Of a DNA stretch of 64,000 nucleotides, positions 57,944 to 64,000 are shown piece by piece; position 1 is the stretch's first letter; every line of letters begins with the position of its first letter. The stretch comes from Bin125 sp026705025 (lineage in GTDB: Bacteria > Chloroflexota > Dehalococcoidia > Bin125): contig JAPPBN010000032.1 of assembly GCA_026705025.1 (NCBI GenBank), positions 3,818 to 67,817 of the forward strand, given 5' to 3'. Made by a program: the position numbers and the translations under genes. The notes beneath the pieces were generated by a model. That model was not told the origin of the DNA. It saw only the letters and a program-made list of their open reading frames with translations, and did not search any database.

Positions 57944-59350
57944 ATGTCGAACCCATCCGACACTCCCTCAGATCTGTCGCACAAACTGCGCTCTCTGCCC
58001 AGCGTCGACCGCGTGCTTTCCGAGCCCGCCCTCAGCGCCGCGTTGGAACAATGGCCCAGATCCCAGGTCGTCGATGCCGTCCGCGCCGAGCTGGACAGCG
58101 CCCGCGCCTTGCTCGGCAACGGCGCCGCCACCGCGCTCGCTCCCGCCGACATCGCCGAGTCGGCCCGTCACGCCCTGAACGGGCAGCTGCAGCCGTCCCT
58201 GCGCCGAGTGATCAATGCCACCGGCGTCATAATCCACACCAACCTCGGTCGCGCCCCCGTCTCCGAGGCCGCCGCCAGGGCCATGTCCGAAGCCGCAGCC
58301 GGCTACTCCAACCTCGAATACGACCTCGACGCCGGCGAGCGCGGCTCACGCGCCAACCATCTGGAATCTCTGCTCCAGTCCCTGACCGGCGCCGAGGCCG
58401 GTGTTGCCGTCAACAACAACGCCGCCGCGCTCTACTTCGTCATGGCCGCGTTTTGCGCCAGCCGCGAGGTGCTCGTCTCTCGAGGCCAGGCCGTCGAGAT
58501 CGGCGGCGGCTTCCGCATCCCCGACGTCCTGCGCGACGCGGGCGCCACCCTGGTCGAAGTCGGCACCACCAACCGCACCCGAGCCTCCGACTACGCCGCA
58601 GTCATGCACAGCGATACGGCGGCAATCCTCCGAGTCCACTCCTCAAACTTCCGCATCGTCGGCTTTACCGAGGAACCATCGCTGGCCGAGCTCCGCAAGG
58701 TCACCGACCGCAACACGAGGGGGCTCCCGACGCTGCTGATCGACGACGTCGGCAGCGGTTGTCTGCTCGACACCCGCCAGTTCGGGCTCGCCTACGAACC
58801 ACGACCGCAGGACAGCATCGACGCAGGCGCCGACCTCGTCCTCTTCAGCGGCGACAAGCTGCTCGGCGGACCCCAGGCCGGACTGATCATCGGCAAGCAA
58901 GCCGCGGTCAACCGGCTCCGCTCCCATCCCCTGATGCGCGTCCTCCGACTCGACAAGGCGGCCATCGCCGGACTCAGCGTCACACTCCAGCACTATCTCC
59001 TCGGAGAGGCCGTCGAAACCGTCCCAATCTGGCGCATGATCGCGGCCGATGCCGAGCAACTGCGCGAACGCGCAGAACAGTGGCGTGCCGCTATCGGTGT
59101 CGGCGAAATCGAACCGTCCGCTTCCGCCATCGGCGGCGGCTCACTCCCTGCCGAGACCCGTCCCACGTTCGTTTGGACGCTGACACACCAGCATCCCACC
59201 AACGCCGCCCGACAGCTCCGCGATCGAGCAGTGCCGATCATCACCCGCGTCGAACACGACCGTCTGGTCCTCGACCCGCGCACTGTCCTGCCCGGCGAGG
59301 ACGCCGAGGTCATCGCCGCCCTCCAGCAGCTGGCCGGCGGCGAAGCGTGA
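57944..59350 (+). CDS. selA: L-seryl-tRNA(Sec) selenium transferase
   Basis: A 468-residue PLP enzyme that converts Ser-tRNA(Sec) to Sec-tRNA(Sec) using selenophosphate. Hallmarks are RVINATGVIIHTNLGRAP, GRAPVSEAAARAM with SNLEYDL, and NNNAAALYF. VSRGQAVEIGGGFRIPDV comes before the PLP Lys in LFSGDKLLGGPQAGLIIG, and the order matches SelA. ATG at 57944 gives the normal length. The longer frame from 57851 adds unrelated residues. Its GTG-overlapping partner follows. Presence of selA supports real Sec decoding in this genome. selB, selD and tRNA-Sec must lie elsewhere. Confidence 0.96.
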   Translation: MSNPSDTPSDLSHKLRSLPSVDRVLSEPALSAALEQWPRSQVVDAVRAELDSARALLGNGAATALAPADIAESARHALNGQLQPSLRRVINATGVIIHTNLGRAPVSEAAARAMSEAAAGYSNLEYDLDAGERGSRANHLESLLQSLTGAEAGVAVNNNAAALYFVMAAFCASREVLVSRGQAVEIGGGFRIPDVLRDAGATLVEVGTTNRTRASDYAAVMHSDTAAILRVHSSNFRIVGFTEEPSLAELRKVTDRNTRGLPTLLIDDVGSGCLLDTRQFGLAYEPRPQDSIDAGADLVLFSGDKLLGGPQAGLIIGKQAAVNRLRSHPLMRVLRLDKAAIAGLSVTLQHYLLGEAVETVPIWRMIAADAEQLRERAEQWRAAIGVGEIEPSASAIGGGSLPAETRPTFVWTLTHQHPTNAARQLRDRAVPIITRVEHDRLVLDPRTVLPGEDAEVIAALQQLAGGEA

Positions 59351-60147
59351 TCGTCCTCGGCGCGGTCCTCCCGCATCCACCCATCCTCCTGCCCCAGATC
59401 GCGCAGGGACGCGAGGTCCACGTGCAGGCCACGTTGAATGCATACGAAACCATCGCGGTTCGCATTCATGAACTCGACGTCCAGCGACTCCTCCTGATCT
59501 CCACCCACGGCATCGTCACCCTCAATCGGTTCCACACCCTCGGCGCCGACCTCTCCGGCAACTTCGAGCGCTTCGGCCATCCCGGCCTCACATTCGAACA
59601 CTCAGTCGATCAGGAGATGGCGCAGCTCCTCGTCGCGGCAGCCGAAGCCGCAGACCTCCCCCTCACGCAAACCAGCATCTGGGAACAGTCCGACCACTCG
59701 GTCGGAGTCCCAATCACCTTGCTCGCCGACGCACTCCCGCCAAGAGTCGGCGTCGTCAGCATCAGCTTCTGTCCTCCCGCCGACCACTACCGGCTCGGCC
59801 AGACCATCGGCCACGCGCTCGCATCCCTCGACGAGCCGACCGCCATTATCGCCTCCGGCGACGCCGTCCACCGCCTCAACGAGGACTCGCCCCGAGGCAG
59901 TCATCCCCGCGGCGAAGAAGTCCAGCAGACCTACGAAACCGCCCTCACCAACTGGGATCACGAGGCGCTGATAGCGATCGACGAGTCCCTCCGTCGCGAC
60001 GTTGACGAATCCGTCGTCTCCCCCACCCTGATCCTCATGGGCGCCATGCAGGAGTTGGGTGCAAACCCGCGTATCCTGTGCTCGGAGCATCCCTGGGGCG
60101 TTGGTTATGTCACCGCGTTGGTGGATACGACCCCGGAACACCACTGA
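59347..60147 (+). CDS. LigB-like extradiol dioxygenase-family protein
   Basis: A 266-residue protein of the class III extradiol dioxygenase (LigB/AmmeMemoRadiSam B) superfamily. VLPHPPILLPQI and LLISTHGI give the His pair of the metal site, and IIASGDAVHRLNEDSPRG and DHSVGVPITLL are further conserved parts. It starts at GTG overlapping the selA TGA by 4 nt (GTGA), which indicates coupled translation. Substrate is unknown, and aromatic ring cleavage is not certain for this branch. Confidence 0.8.
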   Translation: MIVLGAVLPHPPILLPQIAQGREVHVQATLNAYETIAVRIHELDVQRLLLISTHGIVTLNRFHTLGADLSGNFERFGHPGLTFEHSVDQEMAQLLVAAAEAADLPLTQTSIWEQSDHSVGVPITLLADALPPRVGVVSISFCPPADHYRLGQTIGHALASLDEPTAIIASGDAVHRLNEDSPRGSHPRGEEVQQTYETALTNWDHEALIAIDESLRRDVDESVVSPTLILMGAMQELGANPRILCSEHPWGVGYVTALVDTTPEHH

Positions 60148-60149
60148 TC

Positions 60150-62588
60150 ATGGACGCCAAGAGCATCGCCGTCCTCGAGTTCCCCAAGATCATCGAGCGC
60201 CTCGCCGGCCTCTGCGGATCGCCCGGCGGCCGCGACCTTGCCCTCAAGCTCACTCCCAGCTCCGATGCCGAAGAGGTGCGCCGCCGCCTGGCCGCCACCG
60301 CCGAGGCGAAAGCGCTCTCCCGGCTCAAGCCCCACTTCCACATGGGACAGGCGCCCACAATCGAGCAGTCCCTGCTGGCCGCCTCCCGCGCCGCCGTCCT
60401 CCCGACACCGGACATCCTCGAAATCGCCATTCTCCTGCGCACCGCGCGGCACTCGCGCAATCAGATCGCGCCGCTCTCCCGCGAACTCCCACAGCTCGCC
60501 CGCATTGCTCAGCGGATCGCCGATTTCTCCCCCATCATCCGCGAGATCGAGTCCATCATCGACGAGCGCGGCGAAGTCCCCGACAGCGCCAGCCCCGCCC
60601 TGGCCGAAGCCCGCGACCAGGTCCGCACCATCCAGGACCGCCTCGAACGACAACTCGAACGCACCCTCCGACACGCCGTCTCCGAGGGTGTCGCCCAGGA
60701 ATCGCTGATCACCGAGCGAGACGGACGCTACGTGATCCCGATCAAGGCAGAGCTGCGCGGCCAGATGCCCTCCGTCGTCCACGACGTCTCCGCCTCCGGG
60801 GCCACCCTGTTTGTCGAGCCCCTGGCCGTCGTCGAACTCGGCAATCGCCTGCGCGAGGCCCGCCGTGAGGAGCAGCGCGAAGTCGAGCGCATCCTCCGCG
60901 CGCTCTGCACGGCCATCGGTGCGGAGGCCGGCGCTATCCGAGCGGCCATACGCTGCCTCTCGCAGATTGACCTCGCCCAGGCCAAGGCCCGACTCGCCGC
61001 CGACCTCGACGCGCCCTTGCCCACCGAGGACGACCAGCTCAACTGGGTCGGCGGCCAGGACGCCGACCTCATCCTCCACTCCGCCCGCCACCCCCTGCTC
61101 GACGCCGACATGCTCACCGGCGACGTCGTGCCCATCTCCACCGCGCTCGACGCCGACGCCCGCTGCGTCCTGATCACCGGACCCAACACCGGCGGCAAGA
61201 CCGTCGCCCTCAAGACCGTCGGATTGCTCTGCCTCATGGCCCAGGCCGGACTGCCCGTGCCCGCCGAGACCGGCACCCGTATCCCCGTCTTCGACGACGT
61301 CTTCGCCGACATCGGCGACGAGCAGTCGATCGAGCAGTCGCTCTCCACCTTCTCCGCCCACATGACCAACATCGTTCGGATCATCGAGTCCGCCGGTCCC
61401 CAGACCCTCGTCCTGCTCGACGAACTCGGCGCCGGCACCGACCCCGGCGAAGGCGCATCACTGGCCCGCTCGCTGCTGCAGGAGCTGCTCGAACTCGACA
61501 GCATGGTCGTCGCCACCACCCACCACGGCGAGCTCAAGGTCTTCGCACACGCCACCGACGGCATCGTCAACGCCTCTGCCGAGTTCGACGCCGTCTCGCT
61601 CCAGCCCACCTACCGGCTGCTCATGGGCACCCCCGGCCGCTCCAACGCCCTCGCCATCGCCGAGCGACTGGGCATGCCCGAGCGAGTCCTCGATCGCGCC
61701 CGCCAGTCCGCCCCCACCGAGACCGCGACGATGGAACAACTCCTCGGCGAACTGCAACAGGAACGCGACACGATCGCCGACCAGGTCCGCGCCGAACGCA
61801 TCGCCCGCGAGGAGGCCGAAGAAATCCGCGCCAGCCTGACCGAGCGACGCGACGCCATCGAGGCCGAGCGCGACGCCGTCCTCGCCCGCGCCGAGCGCGC
61901 CATGGAGGACGAACTGGCCGTCTTCCGCCGCAACATCCGAGCCGGTCTCAAGGAGCTCGACAAACAGCACACCCGCGAACAGGCCGAAACGCTGGCCGAG
62001 CGGCGCGCCGACGACAGCCGCGAACGGCTGCAAACCGTCCGCCGCGAGCGAGCCAATCGGCGCCGGCGTCGTGCGCCGGCGAGGCGCGAGGACACACAGT
62101 TCGACCCCAATCAACTCGCTATTGGCGATTTCATCTACCTGCGCGGTCTCCCCGAACCGGGCGAGGTCCTCACCGCGGTTGAGGACGACGCCCTCGACGT
62201 CCAGCTCGGCGCCCTCCGCACCCGAGTCCGCGTCGAACAGATCGAACGGCGAGCTCCCAAAGGGGCACGAAGAGCCGAGGAAGCCCGTCCTCTCCGCGGC
62301 ATGGGCGCCACTGTCGCGAACATGCCCAAACCACCCGTAGACCCCGGCTCCAAGATCGACCTCCGCGGACAGGTCACCGACGAAGCCCTGCCCATGGTCG
62401 ACTCCTTCCTCGACGTCGCCTACCGCGCCGGACAGAATCGGCTCGAGGTCGTCCACGGCAAAGGCACCGGCGCACTCCGACGCGCCGTGCGCGAGATGCT
62501 GCGCAAGCACCCGCTCGTCACCACGTTCGAGAGCGCCGAGCCCAAACAGGGCGGCGACGGCGTCACCATCGTCACGCTCGTCGGCTGA
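60150..62588 (+). CDS. mutS2: MutS2-family ATPase with Smr domain
   Basis: An 812-residue MutS2. The clamp/lever region precedes the ATPase: GPNTGGKTVALKTVGLLCLM (Walker A), STFSAHMTNIV and LVLLDELGAGTDPGEGASLA (Walker B). A coiled, charged segment (about 525-655) follows and the protein ends with the Smr domain, IDLRGQVTDEAL and EVVHGKGTGALR, whose GKGxGxLR nuclease motif is intact. MutS2 suppresses recombination and, in some bacteria (RqcU), splits stalled ribosomes. It starts 2 nt after the LigB-like stop, in the selA run. The ATG at 60150 is preferred over 60078. Confidence 0.94.
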   Translation: MDAKSIAVLEFPKIIERLAGLCGSPGGRDLALKLTPSSDAEEVRRRLAATAEAKALSRLKPHFHMGQAPTIEQSLLAASRAAVLPTPDILEIAILLRTARHSRNQIAPLSRELPQLARIAQRIADFSPIIREIESIIDERGEVPDSASPALAEARDQVRTIQDRLERQLERTLRHAVSEGVAQESLITERDGRYVIPIKAELRGQMPSVVHDVSASGATLFVEPLAVVELGNRLREARREEQREVERILRALCTAIGAEAGAIRAAIRCLSQIDLAQAKARLAADLDAPLPTEDDQLNWVGGQDADLILHSARHPLLDADMLTGDVVPISTALDADARCVLITGPNTGGKTVALKTVGLLCLMAQAGLPVPAETGTRIPVFDDVFADIGDEQSIEQSLSTFSAHMTNIVRIIESAGPQTLVLLDELGAGTDPGEGASLARSLLQELLELDSMVVATTHHGELKVFAHATDGIVNASAEFDAVSLQPTYRLLMGTPGRSNALAIAERLGMPERVLDRARQSAPTETATMEQLLGELQQERDTIADQVRAERIAREEAEEIRASLTERRDAIEAERDAVLARAERAMEDELAVFRRNIRAGLKELDKQHTREQAETLAERRADDSRERLQTVRRERANRRRRRAPARREDTQFDPNQLAIGDFIYLRGLPEPGEVLTAVEDDALDVQLGALRTRVRVEQIERRAPKGARRAEEARPLRGMGATVANMPKPPVDPGSKIDLRGQVTDEALPMVDSFLDVAYRAGQNRLEVVHGKGTGALRRAVREMLRKHPLVTTFESAEPKQGGDGVTIVTLVG

Positions 62589-62623
62589 AACGCCTCGAGG
62601 ACAGTTGGATAGCCTGAGACATC

Positions 62624-63253
62624 ATGGTCCTGCGACGCATCGCCGAAGCCATCGACCGCCGGCCCAACACCTACCGCGTCCGCCGCAGCATCCTCCAGAT
62701 CGCCGCCGACGAGTTTGTCACCCAGCTGCCCAAACGCAAGGGACGCTCCGGCGCCTGGGGCGTCAGCGGCTGGGACGTCTGCAACCTCGCTCATCCCGCC
62801 TTCTGGTGCATGGCCCTCGTCAGCCAGCGGAGGCAGCGCTATGCCATGACGCTAATCGGGCAGGTGCATCAGGATCAGGCTGCCGTCCAGCCCTACGTCC
62901 AGGAAAAGCGCGCCACTGAACAGGTCCTGCACGGACTGCAGGGCATCGACCCCGATTCGCTCGTCGGTTTCGTCGACTCCGCCGTGATGCTCTTCCAACC
63001 GCCCGGTGCCAGCGGCGCGCCCCTCGTCCCCGCCGACCAGGCAACGGAAATCGTCCGTCTCGCCCTCCTCAGAGGAGCCATGGTCGGCGAACTCCGCCCC
63101 GACGAAGTCCGAGACGCCTGGAGCCAGGCCCACCCCGACCAGCTCGACCAACACGGCCCGGAAGTCGCCTGGAAAAAGGCACAGGGCCGAGCCGAAATGC
63201 TGCTCCAATCCTGGAACCAAACCCGCCGAGGCCAGGGCCGCCGCCTGATCTAA
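62624..63253 (+). CDS. Hypothetical protein downstream of mutS2
   Basis: A 209-residue protein of unknown function. It has a Trp-rich central part (SGWDVCNLAHPAFWCMALV) and a long helical, charged C-terminus rich in Arg/Gln, ending in GQGRRLI. No signal peptide or clear membrane segment is evident. It starts 35 nt after mutS2 on the same strand and may be in the selA operon. Confidence 0.6.
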   Translation: MVLRRIAEAIDRRPNTYRVRRSILQIAADEFVTQLPKRKGRSGAWGVSGWDVCNLAHPAFWCMALVSQRRQRYAMTLIGQVHQDQAAVQPYVQEKRATEQVLHGLQGIDPDSLVGFVDSAVMLFQPPGASGAPLVPADQATEIVRLALLRGAMVGELRPDEVRDAWSQAHPDQLDQHGPEVAWKKAQGRAEMLLQSWNQTRRGQGRRLI

Positions 63254-63317
63254 ACCCTCCGCTCCCCTCACCCCGTTTGCCCCCCCCCTCCCCCTTCCGA
63301 TGCCCCGCACTTGCCTG

Positions 63318-63336
63318 CCCCTGGCTTGAACAGGGG
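63318..63336. repeat. Short stem-loop
   Basis: CCCCTG-GCTTGAA-CAGGGG, a 6-bp hairpin directly before a partial type C element. It might end the mutS2 transcript. Confidence 0.45.
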
Positions 63337-63338
63337 AT

Positions 63339-63366
63339 GGGGAGATGTCACGAAGTGACAGAGGGG
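63339..63366. repeat. Partial type C repeat
   Basis: GGGGAGATGTCACGAAGTGACAGAGGGGA corresponds to the distal half of the type C element, with GTCAC-GAA-GTGAC replacing GTCCCGTAGGGAC. Confidence 0.65.
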
Positions 63367-63435
63367 ATCCCCGCCCCTTCCTCCCTCCGTTACCCTCAAG
63401 AGAGAACGTATGTACTGAACGAAAGAGAGTCACCC

Positions 63436-64000
63436 ATGAACCCCGCCAAACGAGCCAAGCGCCTCCAGGCCCACAGCCTCCGCTGCCAGGGCCTCACCTA
63501 CCGACAGATCGGAGAGCGCATGCGCTGCGCTCACTCCACCGCCGCCAGGTACGTCCGAGACTTCGAGTCCCACCGCTCTGAGATCATCGAGTCTCTCGCC
63601 GCCGACCTGCTCGTCCATTCCGTAGCCAACCTCCAGACCCCCGACCCCGACCTCCACGCCCAGCACATCAACGCCGCCCGAGAACTGCGCCTTCTCGTCA
63701 ACTCCCTCGATCAGGTCGAGGACCGCCGCCAGAAGCGAGCCCGCCGGGTCGCCATGGAAGAGGAAGCCGACGCCCTCAAGAACATCCAGGCCCTCGAGGA
63801 CCTCGTCGTGACAATGCACGAGAACGGCATCGACGACATGACCCCCTACCTCACCGACCACGGAGCCCTCCGCACCCCTCACTTCCAACAACCCCTTCCC
63901 CAGACCTCCCCCTCTGGGGGAGGCGCTCGGACGCTTTCTCAGACCTCCCCCTCTGGGGGAGGTGCCCCGCAGGGACGGAGGGGGCCCACAGCCACCAGAT
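63436..64000 (+). CDS. HTH-domain protein, incomplete at window end
   Basis: An open frame from ATG at 63436 that has no stop before the window ends. The first about 45 residues contain a helix-turn-helix pattern (GLTYRQIGERMRCAHSTAAR, then YVRDFESH), like those of small terminase-type or sigma-region-4-like proteins. A helical, Arg/Glu-rich part follows. Beyond about residue 150 the frame is built from two type C repeats (TSPSGGGA twice), which may have replaced the native end. GAGAG upstream supports the start. Function is unclear, possibly DNA binding. Confidence 0.6.
   Translation, partial: MNPAKRAKRLQAHSLRCQGLTYRQIGERMRCAHSTAARYVRDFESHRSEIIESLAADLLVHSVANLQTPDPDLHAQHINAARELRLLVNSLDQVEDRRQKRARRVAMEEEADALKNIQALEDLVVTMHENGIDDMTPYLTDHGALRTPHFQQPLPQTSPSGGGARTLSQTSPSGGGAPQGRRGPTATR
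63905..63984. repeat. Two type C repeats inside or at the end of a reading frame
   Basis: CCTCCCCCTCTGGGGGAGG occurs at 63905-63923 and again from 63944, the second continuing with GCCCCGCAGGGACGGAGGGG. They are 39 bp apart and in the same orientation, so the reading frame carries a duplicated segment. Confidence 0.75.

Noticed and set aside
56698..58152. Aminotransferase with a 110-residue N-terminal extension
   Set aside because: The extension overlaps selA and has no family similarity. The conserved N-terminus begins at 57822.
57847..60147. A 766-residue plus-strand protein
   Set aside because: The first 500 residues are Arg/Pro-rich shadow translation of selA in another frame. The real gene begins at GTG 59347.
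60105..61361. 418-residue minus-strand frame across mutS2
   Set aside because: Composition is a mirror of mutS2 codons, with no start signal or family match.

Overview
The window is about 64 kb of high-GC, gene-dense bacterial chromosome. Gene content suggests a free-living member of the Chloroflexota, possibly an SAR202 or Thermomicrobia-like lineage. The clues are twin-arginine/lipobox solute-binding proteins, a tandem CaiB/BaiF CoA-transferase, SMP-30, amidase and acyl-CoA dehydrogenase genes, DUF3090, and a tmRNA tag ending in ALAA. This placement is inference; no 16S rRNA gene is present. TGA is used as an ordinary stop throughout, and many genes start with TTG or GTG or overlap their neighbour by 4 nt.

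The most notable content is evidence for selenocysteine use. A peroxiredoxin (1258-1722, minus) has an in-frame TGA exactly at the peroxidatic cysteine. A two-domain rhodanese (8487-9341, plus) has an in-frame TGA exactly at the catalytic cysteine. Each TGA is followed, at bacterial-SECIS distance, by a strong perfect or near-perfect hairpin. A complete selA (57944-59350) lies in the same window. If both TGAs are read as Sec, the genes are full length with intact family C-termini. Without readthrough both would be broken at the key residue.

Layout. 1-4675: a MoaD/ThiS-like sulfur carrier, two small Zn-ribbon-like proteins, the Sec-peroxiredoxin, then a plus-strand run of DUF3090, an MFS transporter and two paralogous membrane-anchored proteins. 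4678-6792: nitroreductase, FabD-like acyltransferase and a VOC protein. 6919-12286: an S41 protease followed by the Sec-rhodanese, convergent with two thioredoxin-fold lipoproteins, a possible extracytoplasmic redox neighbourhood. 12321-15392: NudC, formate-THF ligase and a lipoprotein. 15439-19967: a betaine-type ABC importer whose binding protein is an in-frame tandem duplication. 19964-21821: smpB, ssrA (tmRNA) and an XRE regulator. 22046-26716: a peptide-type ABC importer (binding protein plus two permeases, no ATPases). 26825-34308: mutS-mutL and a NuoE/NuoF-like NADH module without a catalytic partner. 34558-40940: SMP-30, SDR, dienelactone hydrolase, a second peptide-type binding protein and a HAD protein. 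40961-48688: NrtS-like transporter, a DUF262/DUF1524 type IV restriction-like gene, acyl-CoA dehydrogenase, fused CoA transferase, then a dual-specificity-type phosphatase and an Mrr-like endonuclease. 48845-57822: TPP enzyme, amidase, RNase PH, a HIT-like protein, DUF1015, SerA and a class V aminotransferase. 57944-63253: the selA - LigB-like - mutS2 - hypothetical run. The window ends in a truncated HTH gene running into repeats.

Three families of short palindromic repeats are scattered in the spacers: a CCCGTCATTCCCGCG type, a CCCTCTCCC/GGGAGAGGG type and a CTCCCCC/GGGGGAG type. No CRISPR array, insertion sequence, rRNA or canonical tRNA gene was recognised.
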